DNA from: Thermaerobacillus caldiproteolyticus
GTDB taxonomy: Bacteria; Bacillota; Bacilli; Bacillales; Anoxybacillaceae
Assembly (NCBI RefSeq): GCF_013761245.1
Contig: NZ_JACDUT010000005.1
Location: 124,001-188,000, forward strand
Length of the DNA: 64,000 nt
Direction: 5' to 3'
Shown here: positions 20,018 through 28,136 of the stretch, one piece after another
Layout: each line of letters opens with the position of its first letter
How positions within the stretch are numbered: position 1 is the first letter of the stretch
Position numbers and translations under genes: made by a program
Notes under the pieces: model-generated
Database searches by the model: none
The model's input: the letters and a program-made list of their open reading frames with translations, nothing else
Told to the model about the DNA's origin: nothing

Positions 20018-20437
20018 TTATTGATTCCTAAATGCAATCATTCCGCAAATCATAGGAATTATCATTAACATTGCCACCGTTAGAGTAGGTATCGGTAATC
20101 GGTTCGCTAATATTGCACCTATCTCTCCAAGGAAACCGCCCATAATAAAAGGGATGGCGGTTTTTGTCTTGTCAGCATTTGGTTTTGCGTAATACCATGC
20201 GTCCCATACGCAATAAGCATAAAATCCAGGGTAAAATAACATGTATTCAAAATTGGTCGTCTCTACAGCCTGTTGGTGTAATCCGTTAAGATCAAGGTGA
20301 ATGGCTTTGTTTATTTGGCCTAATGCATTATCAAAGTGTTCAGTTATTATAAAGAAGGCACCTTTAATGAACTGACCATTATATATTTGTCCGAATCCAG
20401 GCATAAGTATTGAAAAGAATGCAGCAATATTCCTCAT
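20018..20437 (-). CDS. Small membrane protein with a PGFGQIYNGQ motif
   Basis: A 139-aa protein starting MRNIAAFFSILMPGFGQIYN. The P-G-x-G-Q-x-Y-N-G pattern followed by KGAFF is typical of small TM2/DUF5683-like membrane proteins. A second hydrophobic pair lies near the C-terminus (about 95-135). The ribosome site is weak. No function can be stated. It stands alone among remnants. Confidence 0.6.
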   Translation of the reverse strand: MRNIAAFFSILMPGFGQIYNGQFIKGAFFIITEHFDNALGQINKAIHLDLNGLHQQAVETTNFEYMLFYPGFYAYCVWDAWYYAKPNADKTKTAIPFIMGGFLGEIGAILANRLPIPTLTVAMLMIIPMICGMIAFRNQ

Positions 20438-20689
20438 GATATCTCATTCCGTTCTCTTTTTTAGTGAAAAATGGTTACTATGTTGTTGGAAAAGATAGTT
20501 GATGGTTAAGTTATGCTATTGTTCCTTAGGTTTCTTTATTTTATTGATTTTTATGTATATGAAGTTGTGTTTCGATAAGCGATTTTCTCCATTAACGGGG
20601 CGATAGTTGAATGGAACAAGGAAAAAGACCAACTCTAAAAATCGGCGATAGCCTAAGGAAAACAGAGAAAAACTTATTCTACAAAATTT

Positions 20690-21055
20690 AAAATGGGCAT
20701 TGTTCATAAGTACTTTTATGAGGGTTAGGGTAAAACAATTTCGTATTCATAACACGATGTTACAGAGATGGATGAATTATGATCAAAGAGAAGGAATCGA
20801 TGGTCTAAAAGAAAAACGATGGAATCGAATGAAGGAAGATCGTGCAAAAATCCGGTCCAGAGGAGAAAATAAAGCTCTTGGCTTAGAGAAAGGAGCGGAT
20901 GCGACAAAAAGAAACATCCTTTAGAATGTAAGATAATTCATGGATTAAGAGTTCCATTTCCAGTTGTTCTATTTATATGAGGTTACAGGTATTTCTACAG
21001 CTGGATATTATAAATGGATGAAACGTCAGACAGAATCATCGAAAAAACAATGTTG
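20690..21055 (+). pseudogene. Decayed IS3-family (IS150 group) transposase
   Basis: OrfA-like text VKQFRIHNTMLQRW and QREGIDGLKEKRW is followed, after stops and shifts, by OrfB-like IIHGLRVPFPVVLF and EVTGISTAGYYKWMKRQTE. Frames change at least twice and a large part of OrfB is missing, so it is inactive. No clear ends were found. It accounts for much of the gene-free stretch 20438-21235. Confidence 0.75.
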
Positions 21056-21235
21056 AATGAAACACAATTAAGCGATCCATTAGAGAAGGGATTGCTTTTT
21101 TATGTAATTCCATCCTCAACACCCTAATTTTGTATTATAATGATGTAGAGTTTTAATTATAGTAACGCTACATTTATCAGCGATACAGAAGGCAGTTTTA
21201 AAGGCGAATCTCACAAAGAAACGGGGGATCAACCA

Positions 21236-22081
21236 ATGATCATTGCATTAGATATGGACGGAACGTTGTTAAATTCTGATGGCCAAATTAGCAAAAGAAA
21301 TAAAGAAGCGATTATTCAGGCGCAAAGGGGAGGACATTTAGTGGCTATTGCGACGGGTAGGGCGTATAAGGATGCCTATTTGCCATTGCAGCGGGCTGGG
21401 ATTGTCTGTCCGATTATAAGCTTGAATGGTGCTTCGATTATTCTTGCTGATGGGACTATCATCGACGATATTCCTTTAGATAAGCAAAAACTTGTTCCTG
21501 TTTTAGAGTGGGTTCGACAGCAACATGATTTATATTGTGAAATTTATACAAACAAGGAAGTCTACGTTGGTTTACATAATAGGGAGCATTTGGAGGCGCT
21601 AGCCGATCGTGTGGGTGAAGAGTATCCAGATTTAAAGAGGATTGTTCAGAAACAGTTTCAGCAGGCGCGCGTGACGTATGTAGACGACATTCAAGAAGTA
21701 TGGTTGCAAAAGGATATCGTTTTTTATAAAGTACTTGTTTTTTCGCTGAATAAAGACATATTAAAAACTGCTGCCTCGAAGTTTGCAGAGGTTTCCAACG
21801 TAACCGTTACTTCCTCGCATCCGAATAATATCGAGATCAACCATGAACAGGCGACGAAGGGGCGTTCGTTGGCGAAACTTGCCTCTCATTACAACAACAA
21901 TATGAAAGATACCGTTGCGATCGGAGATAGTCATAATGATCTTTCCATGTTTGCGGTAGCCGGATATCGTGTGGCGATGGGAAATGCAGCTTCTGAACTA
22001 AAAGAACATAGCGACTTTGTAACAGCGACAAATGATGAAGATGGAGTGGCGCTTGTTTTAGAGAAATTATTGCTACAATGA
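21236..22081 (+). CDS. Cof-type HAD-IIB sugar-phosphatase-like hydrolase
   Basis: A 281-aa HAD phosphatase. Motif I DMDGTLLNS (nucleophile D6), motif II IATGRA (around residue 38), the motif III lysine in INHEQATKGRSL (around 205) and motif IV IGDSHNDLSMF (around 229) are all intact, with a large IIB cap between. The subfamily dephosphorylates sugar phosphates, flavin or pyridoxal phosphates; the actual substrate is unknown. GGGGGAT precedes ATG 21236. Length is standard. Confidence 0.88.
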   Translation: MIIALDMDGTLLNSDGQISKRNKEAIIQAQRGGHLVAIATGRAYKDAYLPLQRAGIVCPIISLNGASIILADGTIIDDIPLDKQKLVPVLEWVRQQHDLYCEIYTNKEVYVGLHNREHLEALADRVGEEYPDLKRIVQKQFQQARVTYVDDIQEVWLQKDIVFYKVLVFSLNKDILKTAASKFAEVSNVTVTSSHPNNIEINHEQATKGRSLAKLASHYNNNMKDTVAIGDSHNDLSMFAVAGYRVAMGNAASELKEHSDFVTATNDEDGVALVLEKLLLQ

Positions 22082-22103
22082 ATAATTCTAGGTACAAAAT
22101 TTT

Positions 22104-22230
22104 ATGCCAAAATCAGAAAAAAGGAAAAATTGTATCTTACTTCTGATCCAGAGCTGGTAAAAGATCGTGAGCTTGCAGGGAAGTTGACGAGTGAGTCGTC
22201 TATTCATTGTATGTTTTGTAACATGTTCAA
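22104..22230 (+). pseudogene. N-terminal stub of a maltose O-acetyltransferase
   Basis: An ATG (MPKSEK) followed, after a one-base shift, by EKLYLTSDPELVKDRELAGK reads like the N-terminal helical part of maltose/galactoside acetyltransferases. The hexapeptide-repeat catalytic domain is absent. It lies next to a broken LacI regulator, suggesting a lost sugar-utilisation locus. Confidence 0.55.
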
Positions 22231-22382
22231 AACTGAATTCTTCTTCGATTGCGTCATTTGTTGACAGCATTTTAAAGGTAAGATTATACTTTCTTTAATG
22301 ATCTAACCATATAAATATAGATGTTTTGGTTGGGTTTCGTGTTATAGGAAGAAAGAAGCGGTCGCCTGTCACTTTGCAATAA

Positions 22383-22440
22383 GTGGAAGATCATGCTGGT
22401 GTATCTCGGTCGACCTGCTTTCTTAGTTATTTTGTGGCAG
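22383..22440 (+). pseudogene. 5' fragment of a LacI-family regulator, cut by the Tn7-like element
   Basis: The frame VEDHAGVSRST is the helix-turn-helix of LacI-type repressors. It is followed by about 25 bp with a frame change, ending in GGCAG where the mobile element begins. The gene resumes at 24244 with GGCAGTCCTCAT (GS-PHIPEA). This shows that the element landed inside the regulator gene. Confidence 0.7.
22436..22440. repeat. Left copy of the 5-bp target-site duplication
   Basis: GGCAG directly before the left TGT end; the identical pentamer follows the right ACA end at 24244-24248. Confidence 0.88.
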
Positions 22441-22449
22441 TGTAGAATG

Positions 22450-22587
22450 ACAATAAAGTTATTTAATTTTAAAACCTCAAACACCCATACCCCCGTCCTG
22501 ATTTTAGGAGGGGGGTAAAATAAAGTTGTTTAATTTTTAATAATAAATGCTTTACCGAACTAAAAAAATAACAATAAAGTCGTTTAA
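22450..22587 (+). repeat. Left-end array of three TnsB-like sites
   Basis: ACAATAAAGTTATTTAA (22450-22466), AAAATAAAGTTGTTTAA (22517-22533) and ACAATAAAGTCGTTTAA (22571-22587) lie in the same orientation. Between the first two is a GC-rich hairpin (CCCCCGTCCT / AGGAGGGGGG, 22490-22515). Confidence 0.87.
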
Positions 22588-22895
22588 AAATCTAAGTTTT
22601 ATTCCATAATAGCGCCCTTAAATGAAATAACTTAACAGGTGTTTTTAAACATTTTTATTGTTAATTAACACCTAATGCAATTTTTATAAGTAACCAATGC
22701 TTATGCCAGGAGTCAAAAACAACATAGGTAAAAAAACAGGACCAAATAGCACTCCATGACATGCTCTAGGGTTTTTAGGGGTAAAGTTTCTACACAAAAA
22801 GGAAATTGAAATAAATATTTAATTAAATGAGGTTAATTGTTTTGTTTTTTTGTTGTTTTTTATCTGTTGTTTCTAATGCTTTATAAATATTAGTG

Positions 22896-22912
22896 GGTTC
22901 TGTTGCAAAGTT
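22896..22912 (+). repeat. Solitary IS6-family terminal inverted repeat
   Basis: GGTTCTGTTGCAAAGTT is the terminal repeat of IS26/IS257/IS1216-type elements. No IS6 transposase and no opposite end were seen nearby, so it is a relic inside the Tn7-like element. Confidence 0.7.
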
Positions 22913-23186
22913 GAAAATTAAAAATAGGATTTATGCTATGTAGCTATAGATGACATGTAGTTATATACTTTTAGACAGACCAGCTATCGCTGGCGATACA
23001 AGTCAGATACTTTTTAAAGCCTCTAATTGCGTTTTAAGCCATTTTGACTATCCAGGTTTAAAATATATAGTTGGAAATAGGTGTTGTTTAAGAACGTGTC
23101 TGAGCGGTTCTGTGAGGAGTTTTAACGACGAATGGATTTGAGGAACTTCTCTGAACGACATAATTTTTATTTTAGGAGGGAACAAC

Positions 23187-23558
23187 ATGGAAGTTTTTGT
23201 GAAATATTTAGCAGGTATCGATAACCCCGACCACCGCGACCGAACAGAGGAAATTTTGACGTGGGTTGCAAATAAATTCCCAAATTTGGAACCGCAAATC
23301 AAGTGGAACAAACCCACGTTTACCGATCACGGCACATACATCATTATGTTTGCCGCAGCAAAGAATCATTTGAGCGTTTTACCCGAAGAAAAGACAATGG
23401 TGCATTTTGCCGATGAAATCGCCCAAGCTGGCTACAGCGCTTCTTCACGCTTGTTCCGAATTAAATGGACTGAACCAGTTAATTACGAATTGCTAGAGAG
23501 GATCATTGAATTTAATATTCAGGATAAAGCAGACTGTTCAACTTTTTGGCGGCGATAA
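23187..23558 (+). CDS. YdhG/DUF1801-family protein, copy 1 (frataxin-like iron chaperone family)
   Basis: A 123-aa protein starting [20 protein letters not shown], with [13 protein letters not shown] near residue 75 and the C-terminal [16 protein letters not shown]. It belongs to the family of B. subtilis YdhG (Fra), described as a frataxin-like iron chaperone. AGGAGG precedes ATG 23187. The neighbouring copy is nearly identical over long stretches, so this is a recent tandem duplication within the mobile element. Function in iron handling is inferred from the family only. Confidence 0.82.
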   Translation: MEVFVKYLAGIDNPDHRDRTEEILTWVANKFPNLEPQIKWNKPTFTDHGTYIIMFAAAKNHLSVLPEEKTMVHFADEIAQAGYSASSRLFRIKWTEPVNYELLERIIEFNIQDKADCSTFWRR

Positions 23559-23577
23559 CATAATCAAGGAGGAAGAC

Positions 23578-23949
23578 ATGGAAGTTTTTGTAAAATATTT
23601 AGCGGGTATCGATAACCCCGACCACCGCGACCGAACAGAGGAAATCTTGGCGTGGGTTGTGAATAAATTCCCAAATTTGGAACCGCAAATCAAGTGGAAT
23701 ACGCCAATGTTTACCGATCACGGCACATTTATCATCGGCTTTTCCACAGCGAAGCATCATTTGAGCGTTTCACCCGAAGAACAGACAATGGTGCATTTTG
23801 CCGATGAAATCGCCCAAGCTGGCTACAGCGCTACCAAAGGCTTGTTTCGAATTCCGTGGAATGAGCCGGTAAATTACGAATTGTTGGAGAAGATAATTGA
23901 ATTTAATATCAAGGATAAGGCAGACTGTTCAACTTTTTGGCGGAAATAG
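23578..23949 (+). CDS. YdhG/DUF1801-family protein, copy 2
   Basis: A 123-aa paralogue of the preceding gene with the same N-terminus and C-terminus. It differs mainly in the middle ([21 protein letters not shown] against [21 protein letters not shown]). AAGGAGG precedes ATG 23578; the longer frame from 23506 is only the shifted tail of copy 1. The 19-bp gap implies co-transcription. Substitutions cluster around the predicted ligand-binding half, so the copies may have diverged in specificity. Confidence 0.82.
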   Translation: MEVFVKYLAGIDNPDHRDRTEEILAWVVNKFPNLEPQIKWNTPMFTDHGTFIIGFSTAKHHLSVSPEEQTMVHFADEIAQAGYSATKGLFRIPWNEPVNYELLEKIIEFNIKDKADCSTFWRK

Positions 23950-24024
23950 AAAAAATAGGATATCCCTTAGAAAGCCTGTGAGGGCTTCTTAGGGCTTCTG
24001 AGAGGCTTTAAGGAGTTGATAGCT

Positions 24025-24114
24025 ATGCAAAACTATGCCCCGCGCTTTTACATGCCCCAACACTCTTGTTGGGGACGCCCTTTTTTAATAAGTGTAAATT
24101 ATTACAGAAGCTAA
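24025..24114 (+). CDS. Possible 29-aa ORF overlapping a terminator
   Basis: AAGGAG (24010-24015) lies 9 nt before ATG 24025, opening a 29-codon frame (MQNYAPRFYMPQHSCWGRPF and on). A terminator hairpin lies within it. It sits between the cargo genes and the right end of the Tn7-like element. It could be a leader-like peptide or chance; no family is known to me. Confidence 0.3.
   Translation: MQNYAPRFYMPQHSCWGRPFLISVNYYRS
24055..24086 (+). terminator. Rho-independent terminator of the cargo genes
   Basis: CCCCAACA / TGTTGGGG, an 8-bp perfect stem with a CTCT loop, then ACGCCC and six T's. Confidence 0.82.
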
Positions 24115-24177
24115 GAAAATAATTCTCTTACTTATTCCAGAAAATGGCCCTTTAGTTGAACAACCTGATGGACGTTT

Positions 24178-24234
24178 TTAAATAACTTTATTGTAAATGT
24201 AACAACTTTATTTGTATTTAAACGACTTTGTTGT
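24178..24234 (-). repeat. Right-end array of three TnsB-like sites at 20-bp spacing
   Basis: Sites 24178-24194, 24198-24214 and 24218-24234 (minus-strand cores ACAATAAAGTT, CAAATAAAGTT, ACAACAAAGTC) start exactly 20 bp apart and are inverted relative to the left array. The outermost is followed by the terminal 9 bp ending in ACA. Confidence 0.86.
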
Positions 24235-24243
24235 CAATCAACA

Positions 24244-24248
24244 GGCAG
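24244..24248. repeat. Right copy of the 5-bp target-site duplication
   Basis: GGCAG immediately after the right ACA end, identical to 22436-22440. Confidence 0.88.
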
Positions 24249-25195
24249 TCCTCATATTCCCGAAGCAACTTGTGAAAAAGTGCTAAAGTTCATGAGGGAG
24301 TTGGGTTACACCTATGACTGAGTTGCTGTTAATCTAAGATCGTAGCGTTTTTCAACTATAGGGCTAATTATTAGGGAAATCGGCAACCCATTTTTTTCTG
24401 AATTGTTAGTCGGTGTTCATGAAGCTTTAGATAAAGAAGGATATACGGTGATTCTGGGGACGACGTTTGACTCCCCGGAGAAACAAGATGCGCTTTTATC
24501 GACGATGCTCGAATACCGGGTAGGCGGCGTCATCATGAGCCCTGTGCCCGGATGTTCATTGGATGTGGTCGAGCGCCTAAAACAGTGGGAAATTCCAGTC
24601 GTATTAATAGCGAGGGAGTTGCCATTTGGGGAACAGTTTGATTACGTTGGAATTGATAATGTAGAAGGCGGACGATTAGCAACGGAACATCTAATTCAGC
24701 AAGGGCATCGCCGCATTGCTCTTTTAGGTGGTTTTGATGATTCATCTGTATGGAGGGACCGGAAAAAAGGCTATTGTCAAGCGCTAGAACAGGCGGGTAT
24801 CGAAACGGATGAATCGTTATTCATACAAGCGCTTACAACAAGGCAGGGAGGAAAAGGAAGCGATGAAACAAGTGCTGCAACATCCTAACCCGCCAACAGC
24901 GGTATTTTGTTATAATGATGTTGTGGCGTTTGGGGCTATGCTAGGTTTAAAGGAAGCCGGAATGATGCCGGGCTGTGACATAGCTGTAGTCGGGTTTGAC
25001 AATATTCAAGAATCCGCCTTATTTCATCCACCTTTAACCACGATTGCGGCGTTTCCTGAAAAAATCGGCATTCATGCGGCTGATATTTTGCATCAACGCA
25101 TGACAGGCAAAATGGGCGAACCGAAACGGCTTATTTTACGACCGGAGCTTGTCGTGCGGCAGTCGAGTTCATCTAATTTTCATGATCTGTTTTAA
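24244..25195 (+). pseudogene. Remainder of the LacI-family regulator
   Basis: Reading continues as SPHIPEATCEKVLKFMRELG, with in-frame stops (YTYD-stop-VAVNLRS-stop), then the sugar-binding domain IGNPFFSELLVGVHEALD to QALTTRQGG. A one-base shift near 24845 leads into KEAMKQVLQHPNPPTAVFCY and the C-terminal VVGFDNIQESALFHPPLTTI. With the 5' part cut off by the mobile element, it is a pseudogene several times over. Its former targets probably included sugar genes, of which only a maltose acetyltransferase stub remains nearby. Confidence 0.85.
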
Positions 25196-25210
25196 AGGAA
25201 GGGCGTTGAT

Positions 25211-25774
25211 ATGGAGACATATTGTAACATTCCGCTTCGGGAAAGAAATATAGTGTTAATCGGCTTTATGGGAGTAGGAAAAACAACGATTGGCCAGCTT
25301 GTCGCCAAAAAGCTGTACCGGGATTTTATTGATGTAGATCAGGAAATAGAAAAAATTCATAATATGTCGATTCCGACAATATTTCAACAATTAGGGGAAG
25401 AATATTTTCGCAAAGTGGAGAAGGAGTTTATCGTTGACATTTGTACAAATACCCGCTTAAAGATTATTTCCCTAGGGGGAGGAGCTTATTTACAAGAGGA
25501 AGTCAGAAACGTTTGTTTATCTAAATGCATTGTATTTTTTTTAGACTTGTCTTGGGATTCTTGGAAAGATCGTATACCCCTCATTGTTAATAGCCGTCCT
25601 CTTTTGAAAAATAAAACGTTAGAGGAGATCGAAGAATTATTTTTTAAACGGAGAGATGCTTATTCCCTTCATAATTCCAGAGTTTCGACGAATGATCTTG
25701 ATCCTGAGGCTGTAGCTGATCAGATTGTTAAATCCGTAAAATGGACTTGGGAGATTTATGAACCGAATGATTAA
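25211..25774 (+). CDS. Shikimate kinase-family protein
   Basis: A 187-aa P-loop kinase with Walker A GFMGVGKTT (around residue 20), DFIDVDQEIE (shikimate-type D-x-D, around 40), the EEYFRKVEKEF segment (around 64) and LGGGAY (around 88). These match shikimate kinases, but aroK-like paralogues beside LacI regulators can serve other carbon sources. The expected lid arginine pattern RPLL (around 138) is present. GAAGGGCG precedes ATG 25211, 15 bp after the broken regulator, so it may be a surviving operon member. Substrate uncertain. Confidence 0.75.
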   Translation: METYCNIPLRERNIVLIGFMGVGKTTIGQLVAKKLYRDFIDVDQEIEKIHNMSIPTIFQQLGEEYFRKVEKEFIVDICTNTRLKIISLGGGAYLQEEVRNVCLSKCIVFFLDLSWDSWKDRIPLIVNSRPLLKNKTLEEIEELFFKRRDAYSLHNSRVSTNDLDPEAVADQIVKSVKWTWEIYEPND

Positions 25775-25850
25775 AAACTATATAAAAATGTGACAATTGA
25801 TGGGCATTGTCGGAACAATCTCAAATAACTTTATTTGTAATATGAACGCA

Positions 25851-25879
25851 GTGGGATGTAAGGTTGTTTTTCATCCCAC
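25851..25879. repeat. Intergenic hairpin between the kinase gene and the GT-C gene
   Basis: GTGGGATG / CATCCCAC, an 8-bp perfect stem without a T-run. The 25775-26150 interval otherwise has no supported gene. Confidence 0.5.
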
Positions 25880-26150
25880 CACGTACTAGAAGTCTATGTT
25901 GTATGGTAAAACGAAACAGGTTCTTATGTTCTTTTAGATATTGATTAACAGCATAAGAAATGGAATCTTATATTTCCAATCTATGTAGTGAAGACACTTG
26001 CGAAAAACGAATAATGGTGTAAGAAACTGATTATAATTCGCTGTTTCAAAACATACGTTCATTTCCTGCTCAATGATATACATATTGTCACAAGCTGGTT
26101 ATTTCAGCAAGCGATTGCTAACATTCAGGCCACTGCAAATCTAGATCTGG

Positions 26151-27716
26151 TTAGCTTGGTTTGAATGTCAATGTTTTGCTTCTTATTGCAATATCCCACG
26201 CCACTTTCACAAGGTAAATAAAGAAAATGACGTTCAATAGCGAAGTGAAAATTAACGTAAAATTGTAAGGGGCGCCCATCGAACGGTGAAACATAAATCG
26301 ATCATAAAAAACAGAATAGGTATTTATAAAAGTCGTTGCGCTGAATCCAGCTGATAGCCAAAGCAGCCTTTTATCCTTCCAATAAATAAATGCGAGTATG
26401 GACAGGGCAGCGGCAGGGAACAAGTACCGTTCGTGCATGCCGGTGGCAAGCGTAAATACGCCGGCAATTTGCAGAAGCGCTGCCAATGCTGCGAATTTTG
26501 TGTTTCTTCCTTTTATATAAATGAACCATGAAAAAGCGGTAATGATGACAATAAATATCATGCCCCATGTATGATAACTGAATAGAAACAATGTAGACGT
26601 ATTCGGTACATAGTTGGCGCCGAGGAGACTGTAGAAATTAAAAGCGTTGACAGACGCGTAAGGGTACTCCCCGATTGTGCTCGAAAATAGTGTGAAAATC
26701 CAAAGCGGATCTTGCTTCAATGAAAACGGAAAGATGATAATAAGCGCTGTAACGAAACTCGTGACGGCTGCTGTGAAAAAGCGTTTGATGCTTTTTAGCC
26801 TTATAAGTTCGAAGAAAAGAACGGGAAGAAAAATGATTCCTTGCGGTTTCATCAGCACCGCCGCTGTGAAAAGCGCAGTCGAAGCGTTCACTTTTTTCTC
26901 GGTTAACAAAAATACGGCCAACACAATGAGCAATGTAAAAAAGGAATCGACTTGTCCCCAGACGGTAGAATTCATAAAAACAGCTGGATTAAAGATGTAA
27001 AATGCAGATAGCCAAAGGCTCATTTCTCCCGATAAATATGTAACGGCCAGCCTGTATATGATGTATGCTGTTATGATATCCGCTAACATGGATGGAAGTT
27101 TGATGAGCAGAGTAATATAACAGCTCATGGCAGGGATCGACGTAATCTTACCGATTACAAACAAAATATAGATATAAAACGGAGGATAATCGCTCGAACT
27201 ATTTCTATAAAATTGGCTAAAACCTTTGGTTGCAGAAATTGCCCAGTGTTTAAAGAGATTGACGTCTGTGTGCCCTTTTATCCATGGAGCGGCCGCAATC
27301 CTCAAGAAAAGCCCTATCGCTAATAATGTCCACAAAAGTATTTTTTTATTGCTGTCTTGAATGTTCATGTTTTTTTCAATCAACAGATAGTAAGTGAAAG
27401 CAAATAGACCGAAAAATAGCACGCTGTATACAGAAAGAAAAGGCGCATACTGTACATCTGAGTTTGCGATACCTCTGAACATCTGTCCGTTCTGTAAAGG
27501 TGGCACAGGTTTTTCACGAAAAATGTGTTCAGAGAAAGAGCCCTTGCCGGTAGGAGCTTGATTTCTATCATGGAAAAAATGATGTTCTCCTTCCCGGAAA
27601 TCATGATGAAGTAAGCTGCTATGATAATTCCAAATGGAATAAAAGCTCAGTAAAACGGTCGTGAAAAGGATAAAGATTAAGCTTATTTTCAGCATATGAT
27701 CTTTGAATGCGAACAC
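26151..27716 (-). CDS. GT-C-fold membrane glycosyltransferase
   Basis: A roughly 521-aa polytopic membrane protein with at least ten hydrophobic segments. Features of lipid-linked-sugar glycosyltransferases are visible: an acidic HTDVNLFKHW loop (around residue 150), DYPPFYIYIL (around 178), and NPAVFMNSTVWGQVDSFF (around 244). It probably transfers a sugar from polyprenyl phosphate to an extracellular acceptor. GGGGAGG supports the GTG at 27716; a GTG at 27722 is too close to the site. It is divergent from the ykcB-like gene and probably part of the same glycosylation system. Confidence 0.75.
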   Translation of the reverse strand: MFAFKDHMLKISLIFILFTTVLLSFYSIWNYHSSLLHHDFREGEHHFFHDRNQAPTGKGSFSEHIFREKPVPPLQNGQMFRGIANSDVQYAPFLSVYSVLFFGLFAFTYYLLIEKNMNIQDSNKKILLWTLLAIGLFLRIAAAPWIKGHTDVNLFKHWAISATKGFSQFYRNSSSDYPPFYIYILFVIGKITSIPAMSCYITLLIKLPSMLADIITAYIIYRLAVTYLSGEMSLWLSAFYIFNPAVFMNSTVWGQVDSFFTLLIVLAVFLLTEKKVNASTALFTAAVLMKPQGIIFLPVLFFELIRLKSIKRFFTAAVTSFVTALIIIFPFSLKQDPLWIFTLFSSTIGEYPYASVNAFNFYSLLGANYVPNTSTLFLFSYHTWGMIFIVIITAFSWFIYIKGRNTKFAALAALLQIAGVFTLATGMHERYLFPAAALSILAFIYWKDKRLLWLSAGFSATTFINTYSVFYDRFMFHRSMGAPYNFTLIFTSLLNVIFFIYLVKVAWDIAIRSKTLTFKPS

Positions 27717-27983
27717 TAGCACTACCTCCCCATGTAAATGTCGTTTTTCATCAACAAAAAAATTTCATGATTAGCTTTAATAAAAAACTAGTCATGAAAG
27801 AGGGGAACAAGTAACGATATTTACCATCGGTAAGTTGCACGCATTTATTTACTTTAATCTTGAATAGAGAAAAACAGTGAAAAAACGATAAAAAAATGCT
27901 AAAAATTAAGCAGCCACAAAGCGCCTGCCCTGACGAGCAGGATTGCGATAGTTTCTGATTTTAACGTTTTAAGTTAGTTATGC

Positions 27984-28024
27984 AAAAGCCCTGCGGAGAG
28001 AAATTTTTCGCAGGGCTTTTTTTT
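27984..28024. terminator. Strong hairpin terminator between divergent glycosyltransferase genes
   Basis: AAAAGCCCTGCG / CGCAGGGCTTTT, a 12-bp stem with a 13-nt loop and a run of eight T's on +. Because the flanking genes diverge, it ends no visible gene. It may attenuate the 28137 transcript or belong to a short RNA starting around 27880. A smaller hairpin (CCTGC / GCAGG) lies at about 27923-27940. Confidence 0.75.
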
Positions 28025-28136
28025 CACTAAATTTTCACCATACTGTCGTATTCTTGAAGCAAGGCCAGAGACTGGGCAACAACGCAAGCGGCTAAGCGAT
28101 TGATGGAATATGAAGAAAAGAGGAGTGTGAAGTGAA

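Larger units (their letters stand above)
22441..24243 (+). mobile_element. 1.8-kb non-autonomous Tn7-like element
   Basis: The ends are TGTAGAATGACAATAAAG on the left and, read inward from the right, TGTTGATTGACAACAAAG. These are terminal inverted repeats starting with TGT. Each end carries three copies of a 17-bp site with core ACAATAAAGT, close to the TnsB-binding site of Tn7 as I recall it (GACAATAAAGTC). Left sites are spread out (start spacing 67 and 54 bp); right sites are packed at exactly 20 bp. A perfect 5-bp duplication GGCAG flanks the element, which interrupts a LacI-family gene. No transposase is inside, so it needs TnsABC-type functions in trans. Cargo: two YdhG-like genes, a 29-codon frame and an IS6-type end. 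Confidence 0.87.

Noticed and set aside
20590-20660. Repeated GGCGATAG blocks resembling IS ends
   Set aside because: They are direct rather than inverted, with no target duplication and no matching end. Left as unexplained intergenic DNA.
20516-20707. 63-aa minus-strand frame upstream of the IS3 relic
   Set aside because: No ribosome site or family resemblance; overlaps repeat-like intergenic DNA.
22490-22516. GC-rich hairpin CCCCCGTCCT/AGGAGGGGGG as a terminator
   Set aside because: No T-run follows and one mismatch is present. More likely a structural part of the transposon left end.
22950-23141. 63-aa frame inside the Tn7-like element
   Set aside because: No ribosome site, Cys-rich chance-like composition, located by the IS6-type relic.
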